DNA from: LMUY01 sp964235495
GTDB lineage: Bacteria > Pseudomonadota > Alphaproteobacteria > Acetobacterales > Acetobacteraceae
DNA length: 64,000 bases
NCBI GenBank assembly: GCA_964235495.1
Contig: CAXSAX010000015.1
Location: forward strand, 1-64,000
Reading direction: 5' to 3'
Of this stretch, positions 27,090 to 35,402 are shown piece after piece; position 1 is the first letter of the stretch, and every line of letters starts with the position of its first letter. The notes under the pieces were generated by a model. That model was not told the DNA's origin. It ran no database searches and was given only the letters and a program-made list of their open reading frames with translations. A program made the translations under genes and the position numbers.

Positions 27090-28609
27090 TGCGGCGCCTG
27101 CGCCGGGTCCGGCGCGATGTTCAGGGCACTTGCGACCAAGGCGCGTTCGGTGATGTCGGCGCCCGCCAGCTCGCGCCGCACGCGGCCCTCGTACATCACC
27201 AGCACCCGGTCGCAGCAGCCGATCAGCTCGGCGTAGTCCGTCGAGTATAGCAGGATGGCCGCCCCCTTGGCCGCGAGGTCGCGCAGCAGCTGGTAGATCT
27301 CCTGCTTGGTGCCGACGTCGATGCCGCGCGTGGGGTCGTTCAGCAGGATGATTCGGGGGGCGTTCATCAGCCACTTGGCCAGCACCACCTTCTGCTGGTT
27401 GCCGCCGGACAGGGCGGCCACGGACACGCCGATTCCGGCGGCCTTGATCGCCAGCAGCTTGACCACCCGGCCGATCGCGTTGCGCTCCGCGGCCCGGTCC
27501 AGCACGCCGCCATGCGACAGGCGGCCGAGCGAGGCGAAGGACAGGTTCTCGCCCACCGTCATCGGCAGCATGAGGCCCTCCGTCTTGCGGTCCTCCGGGA
27601 TCAGCGCCACGCCTTGCGCCGCAGCGCCGTGCGGCCCGCCGGCGGCGGCCGGCTCGCCGCCGACCAGCACGGCGCCGGACACGCCGCGCAGCACCCCGAA
27701 CAGCGCCAGCAGCAGCTCGCGCTGCCCCTGCCCATCCAGCCCGCCGAGGCCCACGATCTCGCCCGGGCGCACCGCCAGGGAGATGCCGGCCAGCGAGTCG
27801 CCCCAGGACAGGTCGCGTACCTCCAGCACGGCAGGCGCGGCCGGCGGCCGCAACGGCTTGGGCGGGAATACCTGGCTGTAGTCCCGCCCGATCATCAGGG
27901 TGACGATCTCGTCGTCGGTCCTCGACCCGGCGGCGAAGCTGTCCACTCGGCGGCCGTTGCGGAACACGCTGCACTCGTCGGCCAGCTCGGCGATCTCGTC
28001 CATGCGGTGCGAGATATATACAAGCGCTACACCCTGCGCCCGCAGCTGCTTGAGCAGGCGGAACACTGGCGCTACGTCGCTGGCGGTCAGCGCGGAGGTG
28101 GCCTCGTCCAGGATCAGCAGCCGCGGCGCGCGGACCAGCGCCTTGGCGATCTCGACCAGTTGGCGGCGGGACAGCGGCAGGTCGCGGACCAGCGCCATGG
28201 GGTGGATGCCCTCCGCCCCCACCCGGGCCAGCGCCGCCTCCGCCAGGCGGCGCTGCGCCCGGCGGTTGATCATGCCCAGGCGGCGGGGCGGGTTGCTGAT
28301 GAGGATGTTGTCCGCCACCGACAGGTCCGGCACGAGGGACAGCTCCTGGAAGATGCACACCACGCCCGCTGCGTTGGCGGCGGCGGGCGTGGGGAAGCGG
28401 ACGGGCGCGCCGTCCAGCTGCATGACGCCCGCATCCGGCTGCACGACGCCGGCCATGCACTTGATCAGGCTGGACTTGCCCGCGCCGTTCTCGCCCAGCA
28501 CCGCGTGGATGCGGCCTGCGTGCACCGCGAGGTCCACGCCCTCCAACGCCAGCACGCCGCCGTAGCGCTTGGCGATGCCCTGCATCTGGAATAGCGGGGG
28601 GGTAGGCAT
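27086..28609 (-). CDS. Sugar ABC transporter ATP-binding protein (RbsA/MglA type)
   Basis: 507 residues with two ABC domains. The first has Walker A GENGAGKSS near residue 40, LSRRQLVEIAKAL in place of the usual signature, and LLILDEATSALTA. The second lacks a clear Walker A lysine loop (VGLGGLDGQGQREL) but keeps LSGGNQQKVVLAKWL and ILLNDPTRGIDV, as is normal for this class. It powers import by the two downstream permeases. Repeat copy C and 130 bp separate it from the binding-protein gene upstream in the operon. Confidence 0.93.
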   Translation of the reverse strand: MPTPPLFQMQGIAKRYGGVLALEGVDLAVHAGRIHAVLGENGAGKSSLIKCMAGVVQPDAGVMQLDGAPVRFPTPAAANAAGVVCIFQELSLVPDLSVADNILISNPPRRLGMINRRAQRRLAEAALARVGAEGIHPMALVRDLPLSRRQLVEIAKALVRAPRLLILDEATSALTASDVAPVFRLLKQLRAQGVALVYISHRMDEIAELADECSVFRNGRRVDSFAAGSRTDDEIVTLMIGRDYSQVFPPKPLRPPAAPAVLEVRDLSWGDSLAGISLAVRPGEIVGLGGLDGQGQRELLLALFGVLRGVSGAVLVGGEPAAAGGPHGAAAQGVALIPEDRKTEGLMLPMTVGENLSFASLGRLSHGGVLDRAAERNAIGRVVKLLAIKAAGIGVSVAALSGGNQQKVVLAKWLMNAPRIILLNDPTRGIDVGTKQEIYQLLRDLAAKGAAILLYSTDYAELIGCCDRVLVMYEGRVRRELAGADITERALVASALNIAPDPAQAPQ

Positions 28610-28622
28610 GGCTAGAGAAAGG

Positions 28623-28730
28623 TCGGGGCTTTGCCCCGAACCCCACCAGAGGACAGTCGTCCTCTGGACACCTGGTATAATGGGGTCAAAGGGACTTCGT
28701 CCCCTTGCGGGTGCAGGCCAGCGCCCTGCT
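28623..28730 (-). repeat. Multi-hairpin intergenic repeat, copy C
   Basis: On the minus strand it reads in the same order as the other copies: a weakened first hairpin, AAGGGGAC/GTCCCTTT, CCAGAGGAC/GTCCTCTGG, and CGGGGC/GCCCCG. It lies inside the sugar-transport operon, between the binding-protein gene and the ATPase gene, transcribed in the same direction. Confidence 0.87.
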
Positions 28731-28741
28731 CTTCCTCCGCC

Positions 28742-29878
28742 TCACTGGTTGGTTTCGGACTGGCCCATGATTTCCTGCGACGTGAAGCTGATGCCGCAGC
28801 TTGGGAAGGAGTTGCCAACGAAGAAGTTGTCGCTCTGCTCGGGGAAGGTGTTGACGCCCGCCTTAAAGTCCGGGTCCTCGACATGGGCGAGCGGCAGCTT
28901 GACCGATTGCGGCACCACCTCGCCGTCCAGCGCGGCCATCGCCGTCTTCATCGCCACAGCGACCTGCGCCGGGCCGGTGCCGCCGGAGGCGCATTTCAGG
29001 CCCTCTGCCTGGTGCGCCAGGCAGAGCTTGCGAAAGCCGTTCTCCGTCTCGGCGGCGGCCGGCACGAAGGGCTGCCCGGCATCCATGAACGCCCGCACCG
29101 AGCCGGTCGAGCCGCCCTGCGCGGTCAGCCCGTCGAAATGGCCGTGCACGGCGAGGGCGTCGGCCACGACCTTCTGCGCCGTGCCGTCATCCCAGCGGCC
29201 GACCACCTCCGTCACGTCGAACGGCTTGCCGGAGGCCTTCAGCGTGTCCTGCACGCCCTTGTGGCGGTCGGCATCGACCGTGGTGCCGCTGACGCCGCGG
29301 ACTTCCAGCACGGAGCCGCCCTTGGGCAGCGAGCGCACCAGCCAGTCGCCCCAGTATTGGCCGAGGCCGACCTGGTCCACGTTGACGTTGACCGCCTCGT
29401 CGGAGTCGATCGTGTTGTCGAACGCGACCAGCACCACGCCCGCTTGTTGCGCGCGCCGCACCACGGACTTGAACGCCGTCGGGTTCTGCGCATCGACGAT
29501 GACGGCGTCGTAGCCAGAGTCGATGAAGTTGTTGATCGCCGAGATTTGCGCCGCGATGTCCTCGCCGGTCGAGACGACCTTGAACTCCTTGAGCTTGGCC
29601 TTGACCTCCGGCTGCTCGGCGTACGCCTTGGCGGTGCGAATCATCTGGATGCGCCAGGTGTTGCCGATGAAGCCGTTGGCGAGCGCGATGCGGTAGGGCC
29701 CGGGCTTCTTCGGGAACTGGAAGAACTTGGTCTGCGCCGTCCAGGGCACGTAGCATTGCGGGTCGGCGGACGGGCCGGCCACCACCTGCGGCCCGGCTGC
29801 GAGGGCCGGCCCGCCCAGGGCTGTCGCGAGGATCAGCGCGGCCAAGCCGCGCTTCGGTCGTGGTGGTGCTGTCTTCAT
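28742..29878 (-). CDS. Periplasmic sugar-binding protein of ABC importer
   Basis: 378 residues. A signal peptide (KRGLAALILATALGGPALAAG) is followed by a Peripla_BP_4 domain: RIALANGFIGNTWRIQMI, AAQISAINNFIDSGYDAVIVD and VVLVAFDNTID, the two-lobe pattern of RbsB/YtfQ-like proteins. I chose ATG 29878, since it begins the signal peptide; a start 21 codons upstream would not. It heads the operon for the ATPase and two permeases. Substrate is probably a monosaccharide or polyol. Two Cys pairs near the C-terminus (LCLAHQAEGLKC and SCGIS) might form disulfides. Confidence 0.9.
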   Translation of the reverse strand: MKTAPPRPKRGLAALILATALGGPALAAGPQVVAGPSADPQCYVPWTAQTKFFQFPKKPGPYRIALANGFIGNTWRIQMIRTAKAYAEQPEVKAKLKEFKVVSTGEDIAAQISAINNFIDSGYDAVIVDAQNPTAFKSVVRRAQQAGVVLVAFDNTIDSDEAVNVNVDQVGLGQYWGDWLVRSLPKGGSVLEVRGVSGTTVDADRHKGVQDTLKASGKPFDVTEVVGRWDDGTAQKVVADALAVHGHFDGLTAQGGSTGSVRAFMDAGQPFVPAAAETENGFRKLCLAHQAEGLKCASGGTGPAQVAVAMKTAMAALDGEVVPQSVKLPLAHVEDPDFKAGVNTFPEQSDNFFVGNSFPSCGISFTSQEIMGQSETNQ

Positions 29879-29947
29879 GGCATTCCCCTGCTGCGTTCTC
29901 GTTTGTTGCCCGAGGATGCCGCCTGGTCCCGCCCCGTGCAAGGGCGG

Positions 29948-30706
29948 CTACGCGCCGCCGTTGATGGTCAGGATCGTGCCCGTCGTGTAGCCGGAGCGCG
30001 GGCTGGCCAGGAACACCACGGCGTCGGCGATCTCCTCCGGCGTGGCGGCCCGGCCGAACGCCATGGCGCGGGTCAGCTCCGCCCAGCGGCCGGCATCGCC
30101 CCACTCGCGCTCCGCCCGGGCGCGCAGCATCGTCTCCATCCGCTCCGTCGCCACCGGGCCGGGGTTGATGCCCACCACCCGCATCCCGTCCGCCGGCGCC
30201 GCGCGGCCGAGGGCGCGGGTGAACGCCATCAGCGCCGCGTTGCCGGCGCTGCCGGCGATGTAGCCTGCATCGAAGCTCTCGCCCGCCGAGCCGATCACGT
30301 TCACCACCGTGCCGCCGTGCTGCTTCAGCACGGAGTACAACGCCCGCGTCAGGTTGATGAAGCCGAACACCTTGAGGTCCCACGCCGCGCGCCACCGCGC
30401 CTCGTCCACCTGCAGCAGCGTGCCGGGCGGGATCGCGCCGGCGTTGTTCACCAGCAGGTCGACCGCCCCGGCGGCCTCGGCCAGGCGCGCCACGCCGTCG
30501 CTCTGCGACAGGTCGGCCGGCATGGTCTCAACCTGGACTTGGTGGCGGCCGCGGATCAGCGCGGCGGCCTCGCCGAGCGCCGCCGGGTCACGGGCCGCGA
30601 GCAGCAGGCTGCACCCCTCGGCGGCGAGGGCCAGGGCGCTGGCGCGGCCGATGCCCTTGGAGCCGCCGGTGACGAGCGCGCGCTTGCCTGACAGGTGCAT
30701 GTCCAT
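29948..30706 (-). CDS. Short-chain dehydrogenase/reductase, atypical active site
   Basis: 252 residues with the SDR Rossmann fold: VTGGSKGIG near residue 14 for NAD(P) and LLVNNAGA. The catalytic region reads IGSAGESFDAGYIAGSAGN: the usual Tyr-x-x-x-Lys has Ser where Lys is expected, and the Ser-to-Tyr distance is short. This may belong to an SDR subgroup with altered chemistry, or the activity may be lost. The end (SPRSGYTTGTILTINGGA) is typical of full-length family members. Start ATG 30706 or 30700. It ends 69 bp upstream of the sugar-binding protein gene, in the same direction, so the two may be co-transcribed, suggesting sugar or polyol oxidation. Confidence 0.82.
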   Translation of the reverse strand: MDMHLSGKRALVTGGSKGIGRASALALAAEGCSLLLAARDPAALGEAAALIRGRHQVQVETMPADLSQSDGVARLAEAAGAVDLLVNNAGAIPPGTLLQVDEARWRAAWDLKVFGFINLTRALYSVLKQHGGTVVNVIGSAGESFDAGYIAGSAGNAALMAFTRALGRAAPADGMRVVGINPGPVATERMETMLRARAEREWGDAGRWAELTRAMAFGRAATPEEIADAVVFLASPRSGYTTGTILTINGGA

Positions 30707-30752
30707 GGCGAGTCGCTTGAACCGGGCCCCCGGCTTTGTCAAAGTCCGCGCC

Positions 30753-30965
30753 ATGGCCACGAACCCGACCACCATCCGCCCCATGACGGAGGCGCAGCGC
30801 GACTACGAACGCAAGCGCGCCGAGAAAGCCGGCATGTCGCTCGACAAGTGGCTGCAGCAGAAGCAGGCGCCCGAGGCCGCCGCCAAGCCGGCCAAGCCCG
30901 TCCGCCCGCCCGGCCTGCTGTCCCGCCTGATCGACCGGGCGCACCAGCCGCTGAAGAAGCCCTGA
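30753..30965 (+). CDS. Small basic hypothetical protein
   Basis: 70 residues, divergent from the SDR gene by 46 bp. The N-terminal half is charged and helical (MTEAQRDYERKRAEKAGMS) and the C-terminal half is Lys/Pro/Ala-rich (KPAKPVRPPGLLSRLIDRA). No known domain. The next gene's coding frame begins within four bases of its stop, suggesting translational coupling. Confidence 0.6.
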   Translation: MATNPTTIRPMTEAQRDYERKRAEKAGMSLDKWLQQKQAPEAAAKPAKPVRPPGLLSRLIDRAHQPLKKP

Positions 30966-31891
30966 TCGCCGCCCACGCCGATTGGAGCGTGGACGGGGGC
31001 AAGCGTTGGATGACGGTGGCAAACGGCTCGCCGTCCGGGTGGGCGGTGGCCGCGCCTTGCCGGGTGGGCGAGCTCGGCACCTTGCTGGCCCGGCTGGCCG
31101 CGACGGGCGGGGCAACGGCGCTGGGCGTCGATTTCCCGCTCGGCCTGCCCCGCGCCTACGCCGCCCGGCACGCCGCGGAGCGGGATTTCTCCGCTTTCCT
31201 GCGCGGCCTGGGCGCGCGGCCCGGGTTCTTCAGCGTGTGCGACACCCAGGCGCAGGTGTCGCCGGACCGGCCCTTCTACCCGCATCGCGGCCTGGCCGGC
31301 ATGACCCGGCTGTCCCACGCGGCGGCGCTTGGGCTGGGCGGCGCCGCCGGATTGTCCCGCGCCTGCGACCTCGCCACGGCGGAGCGGCCGGCCGGCGCGC
31401 CGCTGTTCTGGACGCTGGGCGCCAACCAATCGGGCAAGGCCGCGATCTCCGGCTGGCGGGACTTGCTGCTGCCCGCGCTGGCCGGCCCCTGCCCGCCCGC
31501 GCTGTGGCCGTTCGACGGGCCGCTGCGCGCCCTGCTGCGGCCGGGCCGCGCCGTGGTGGCCGAGACCTACCCGGCGGAGGCGATGCGCCAGCTCGGGCTG
31601 CGGCTGCGCGGCAGCAAGCGCCGCCAGGCGGACCGGGCGACGCTCGCCGAGCCGCTGCAAAGAATCCTGAAAGGATTGCGTGCTACACCGGACGCGGCCT
31701 TGCGGGCGGCGCTCGCGGAGGGGTTCGGCGCCGATGCGGCGGGCGAGGACCGGTTCGACAGCCTGCTCGGCCTGCTCTGCGTGCTGGCAGTGCTGGACGG
31801 GGCGCGGCCGGACGCGGCGCCCGCCGACCCGTGGGTGCGGCGCTGGGAGGGCTGGGTGCTCGGGCAAACCGCCCCGGCGAAGGAGGGCTGA
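30962..31891 (+). CDS. DUF429-like protein
   Basis: About 309 residues. Conserved family-like stretches are ADWSVDGGKRW at the N-terminus, GVDFPLGLPRAYA, and ETYPAEAMRQLGLRL, typical of DUF429 nuclease-like (RNase H-fold) proteins of unknown function. The start is uncertain: no ATG precedes the conserved N-terminus, so a CTG at 30962 overlapping the previous stop is the simplest choice; GTG 30989 would remove it. The stop overlaps the ManC-type gene (TGATG), linking it to the sugar-nucleotide genes. Confidence 0.72.
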   Translation: MIAAHADWSVDGGKRWMTVANGSPSGWAVAAPCRVGELGTLLARLAATGGATALGVDFPLGLPRAYAARHAAERDFSAFLRGLGARPGFFSVCDTQAQVSPDRPFYPHRGLAGMTRLSHAAALGLGGAAGLSRACDLATAERPAGAPLFWTLGANQSGKAAISGWRDLLLPALAGPCPPALWPFDGPLRALLRPGRAVVAETYPAEAMRQLGLRLRGSKRRQADRATLAEPLQRILKGLRATPDAALRAALAEGFGADAAGEDRFDSLLGLLCVLAVLDGARPDAAPADPWVRRWEGWVLGQTAPAKEG

Positions 31892-33417
31892 TGGACAAGC
31901 TTGCCGATCACGGGCTAGGCACGGTTTCTACGCTTGTTGGAACGACCATGGACGCGCTCGCCTCAGCTCCGGACTGGACCGCCGCAGCCGGCAATGCGGG
32001 CGGGCTCGTGGTGCCGGTCATCCTGTCCGGCGGCTCGGGGACGCGGCTGTGGCCGGTGTCGCGCGAGAGCTTTCCCAAGCAGTTCTGGGGGCTGCTGAAC
32101 AACGATCGCTCGATGATCGTCGAGACCGCCCTGCGCGGCGTGGGCCCTGGCTTCGCGCCGCCCGTGGTGGTGTGCAACCACGAGCACCGCTTCCTGGTGG
32201 CCGAGCAGCTGCGGGACGCCGGGGTGGCGGACCCGCAAATCCTGCTGGAGCCGGTGGGCCGCAACTCGGCCCCCGCCATCGCCGCCGCCGCCCTGCTGGT
32301 GGCGCAGACCGACCCGCAGGCGGTGATCTGGATGACCGCGGCCGACTCCGCCATCGAGGACCTGCCCGCGCTGCACGCCATCCTGGCCCGGGCGGTGGCG
32401 GGCGCGCGGGCCGGGCGGATCGTCACCCTCGGCATGCGGCCGGCCGGGCCGGAGACCGGCTACGGCTACATGGAGGTGGGCGACCCGTTGGAGGGCGCGC
32501 CCGGCGTGCACGCCGTGGCGCGCTTCATCGAGAAGCCGGACGCCGCCGGGGCGGCCCGGCTGGTGGCCGCGGGCGCGCTGTGGAATGCCGGCATGTTCGT
32601 GTTCACCGCCGAGACGATGATCGAGGAGCTGCAAGTCCACGCCCCGGACGTGCTGGCGGCAGTGCGCCGCGCCCTGGAGGCGGCGACGCGGGACCTTGAC
32701 TTCATCCGGCTGCAGCCGGCCGCGTTCTCCGCCAGCCCGAACATCAGCCTGGACTACGCGGTGGCGGAGCGCACGGGGCGCATCGCCGTGGTGCCGGCCG
32801 AGCTGCGCTGGTCGGACGTGGGCTCCTGGGGCGCGCTGTGGGAGCTGGGCGGCAAGGATGCGGACGGCAACGTGGCGGTGGGCGACGTGCTGCTGGAGGG
32901 CTCCACCCACTGCTATGCCCGCAGCGACGGCATCATGACGGCCGTGGTCGGCCTGAAGGACGCCGTGGTGGTGGTGACGGAAGACGCGGTGCTGGCCATG
33001 CACCGGGACCGCGCGCAGGACGTGAAGAAGGTGGTGGACCGCCTGAAGGCCGCCGGCCGGCACGAGGCGGTGGCGCACAACCGCATGTACCGCCCCTGGG
33101 GGTTCTACGAGAGCCTGATCCGCGGCGACCGCTTCCAGGTCAAGCGCATCGTGGTAACGCCGGGCCACAAGCTCAGCCTGCAGCGGCACTATCACCGCGC
33201 GGAGCACTGGGTGGTGGTGAACGGCACCGCGGTGGTGACGCGAGACGGCGAGGAGGTGATGGTGCGGGAGAACGAGAGCATCTACCTGCCGCTCGGCACC
33301 GTGCACCGGCTGGAAAACCCGGGGCGCATCCCGCTGACGCTGATCGAAGTGCAGTCCGGCGCCTACCTGGGCGAGGACGACATCGTGCGGATCGAGGATA
33401 CGTACGGACGGAACTGA
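31891..33417 (+). CDS. manC: Mannose-1-phosphate guanylyltransferase / mannose-6-phosphate isomerase
   Basis: 508 residues, bifunctional type II enzyme. N-terminal pyrophosphorylase: LSGGSGTRLWPVSRESFPKQ near residue 47, FIEKPDAAG and WNAGMFVF. C-terminal cupin isomerase: QRHYHRAEHWVVVNGTAVV and VHRLENPG, with metal-binding His residues. It turns mannose-1-phosphate and GTP into GDP-mannose, and can isomerise fructose-6-phosphate. Start ATG 31891 (AAGGAGG upstream) overlaps the previous stop; ATG 31951 is an alternative nearer the conserved domain. Neighbours gmd and rmd use its product. Confidence 0.93.
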   Translation: MDKLADHGLGTVSTLVGTTMDALASAPDWTAAAGNAGGLVVPVILSGGSGTRLWPVSRESFPKQFWGLLNNDRSMIVETALRGVGPGFAPPVVVCNHEHRFLVAEQLRDAGVADPQILLEPVGRNSAPAIAAAALLVAQTDPQAVIWMTAADSAIEDLPALHAILARAVAGARAGRIVTLGMRPAGPETGYGYMEVGDPLEGAPGVHAVARFIEKPDAAGAARLVAAGALWNAGMFVFTAETMIEELQVHAPDVLAAVRRALEAATRDLDFIRLQPAAFSASPNISLDYAVAERTGRIAVVPAELRWSDVGSWGALWELGGKDADGNVAVGDVLLEGSTHCYARSDGIMTAVVGLKDAVVVVTEDAVLAMHRDRAQDVKKVVDRLKAAGRHEAVAHNRMYRPWGFYESLIRGDRFQVKRIVVTPGHKLSLQRHYHRAEHWVVVNGTAVVTRDGEEVMVRENESIYLPLGTVHRLENPGRIPLTLIEVQSGAYLGEDDIVRIEDTYGRN

Positions 33418-33480
33418 GTTCGGTGGCTTTGCCCCATCGATTGCGCTAATTGGCCATGTCTTGACCGCTTGAGGACCACC

Positions 33481-34464
33481 ATGCCCACAGCACTCGTCAC
33501 CGGCGTCACCGGGCAGGATGGCGCCTACCTGTCCCAGCTTCTACTGGCCAAGGGATACCGCGTGATCGGCCTGATGCGCCGCTCCGCCTCCTCCGACGTG
33601 ATCGGGGAGCGGCTGCGCTGGCTCGGCATCCTCAAGGAGGTGGAGTTGGTGGACGCCAACCTCACCGACCTGTCCAGCCTGATCCGCGTCATCACCACCT
33701 ACAAGCCGGACGAGGTGTACAACCTGGCCGCGCAGTCCTTCGTGGCGGCGTCCTGGCAGCAGCCGCTGCTGACCGGCAACGTTACCGGGCTGGGGGCTGC
33801 CAACGTGCTGGAGGCGGTGCGGCTGATGCGGCCGGAGGCGCGGTTCTACCAGGCCAGCTCGTCCGAGATGTTCGGCCTGATCCAGGAGCCGAAGCAGTCC
33901 GAGCGCACGCCGTTCTACCCGCGCTCGCCCTACGCCGCGGCCAAGCTGTATGCCCACTGGATGACGGTGAACTACCGCGAGAGCTTCGGCATGCACGCCA
34001 GCAGCGGCATCCTGTTCAACCACGAGAGCCCGCTGCGCGGCATCGAGTTCGTTACCCGCAAGGTGACCGACGGGGTGGCGCGCATCAAGCTCGGGCTGGA
34101 CACGCAATTGGCGCTCGGCAACATGACCGCGACCCGGGACTGGGGCCACGCGCGGGATTACGTGCAGGCGATGCACCTGATGCTGCAGCAGGACGTGGCC
34201 GACGATTACGTGATCGCCACCGGCCGCACCACCTCCATCAAGGATTTGTGCAGCATCGCGTTCGGCCATGCCGGGCTCAACGCCGAGGATCACGTTACCA
34301 CGCGCTCCGACCTGATCCGCCCGGCCGAGGTGGACGTGCTGCTGGGCGACTCGTCCAAGGCGCAGCAGGTGCTGGGCTGGCGGCCGGAGACCTCGCTGGA
34401 GGCCATGATCGGCGAGATGGTGGAGGCAGACCTGGCCCGGCATCGCGCCCGCATGGCCGCCTGA
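33481..34464 (+). CDS. gmd: GDP-mannose 4,6-dehydratase
   Basis: 327 residues, extended SDR. NADP-binding TGVTGQDGAYLSQLL, the SSSEMFG serine/glutamate catalytic segment, SPYAAAKLYAHW (Tyr-x-x-x-Lys) and LFNHESPLRG are all present. It converts GDP-mannose to GDP-4-keto-6-deoxymannose. Start ATG 33481 has GAGGA upstream; a TTG 12 bases earlier is less likely. It sits between the ManC-type enzyme and the reductase gene, forming a GDP-6-deoxyhexose route. Confidence 0.95.
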   Translation: MPTALVTGVTGQDGAYLSQLLLAKGYRVIGLMRRSASSDVIGERLRWLGILKEVELVDANLTDLSSLIRVITTYKPDEVYNLAAQSFVAASWQQPLLTGNVTGLGAANVLEAVRLMRPEARFYQASSSEMFGLIQEPKQSERTPFYPRSPYAAAKLYAHWMTVNYRESFGMHASSGILFNHESPLRGIEFVTRKVTDGVARIKLGLDTQLALGNMTATRDWGHARDYVQAMHLMLQQDVADDYVIATGRTTSIKDLCSIAFGHAGLNAEDHVTTRSDLIRPAEVDVLLGDSSKAQQVLGWRPETSLEAMIGEMVEADLARHRARMAA

Positions 34465-34466
34465 CC

Positions 34467-35402
34467 ATGCCGGCGGGCGGCCCGTCCCGCATCCTCGTCA
34501 CCGGGGCTGCCGGGTTCGTGGGCCGCCATCTGCTGCCGGCGCTGCGGGCCGCGTTCCCCGCGGCGGAGTTGGCGACGCAGCCGTTCGACGTGGCTGACCC
34601 GGCGGCCGTCACCCAGGCCGTTCGCCAGGCGCGGCCGGATGCCTGCGTCCACCTGGCCGCCATATCAGCCATTCCCGCCGCGCAGTCCGATCCGGACGCG
34701 GCCTGGCGGGTCAACCTCGGCGGCACCCTGTCGCTGGCCCGGGCGCTGGCGGCGGAGCAGCCCGGCTGCACCCTGCTGTTCGCCTCCACGGCGGACGCCT
34801 ACGGCCGCTCGTTCAAGGCGGGCGTGGGCTTGGACGAGTCGGCGGCGCTGAACCCGATGAACACCTACGGCGCCACCAAGGCCGCGGCCGACCTGGCGCT
34901 CGGGGCCATGGCAGGGGACAGCCTGCGGGTGATCCGCGCCCGCCCGTTCAACCACACCGGCCCGGGCCAGTCGGCGGACTTCGTGGTGGCCGCGTTCGCC
35001 CGGCAGGCGGCGCGCATCGCGGCGGGGCTGCAGCCCCCGGTGCTGCGGGTGGGCGCACTGGACCCGCTGCGGGACTTCCTGGACGTGCGCGACGTGTGCG
35101 CCGCCTACGCGCTGTGCCTCGCCCGAGCCGACACCATCCCCCCCGGCAGCGTGCTGAACATCGCCTCCGGCGCGCCGCGCCGGGTGGGGGACGTGCTGGC
35201 GGAGCTGCTGGAGCTGGCGGGGGTCGAGGCGACGGTGGAGAACGACGCTAGCCGGATGCGCGCCTCCGAGATCACGCTGGCCGCCGGGGATGCCGGGCTG
35301 GCGCGCCGCCTGCTGGGCTGGGCACCGGCGATCGCCTGGCGGCAGACGCTGGCGGACGTGCTGGCCGACTGGCGCGGCCGCGTCGTGGCCGAGGGCGCCT
35401 GA
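34467..35402 (+). CDS. rmd: GDP-6-deoxy-lyxo-4-hexulose reductase (Rmd-like)
   Basis: 311 residues, extended SDR with GAAGFVGRHLL, STADAYGRSF, the Tyr-x-x-x-Lys in YGATKAAAD, and RPFNHTGPGQ, a combination typical of Rmd, which reduces the Gmd product to GDP-D-rhamnose. A GDP-fucose synthase (which also epimerises) is usually of a different sequence type, so D-rhamnose is preferred. Start ATG 34467 is two bases after the gmd stop. Its stop overlaps the next open frame. Confidence 0.85.
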   Translation: MPAGGPSRILVTGAAGFVGRHLLPALRAAFPAAELATQPFDVADPAAVTQAVRQARPDACVHLAAISAIPAAQSDPDAAWRVNLGGTLSLARALAAEQPGCTLLFASTADAYGRSFKAGVGLDESAALNPMNTYGATKAAADLALGAMAGDSLRVIRARPFNHTGPGQSADFVVAAFARQAARIAAGLQPPVLRVGALDPLRDFLDVRDVCAAYALCLARADTIPPGSVLNIASGAPRRVGDVLAELLELAGVEATVENDASRMRASEITLAAGDAGLARRLLGWAPAIAWRQTLADVLADWRGRVVAEGA

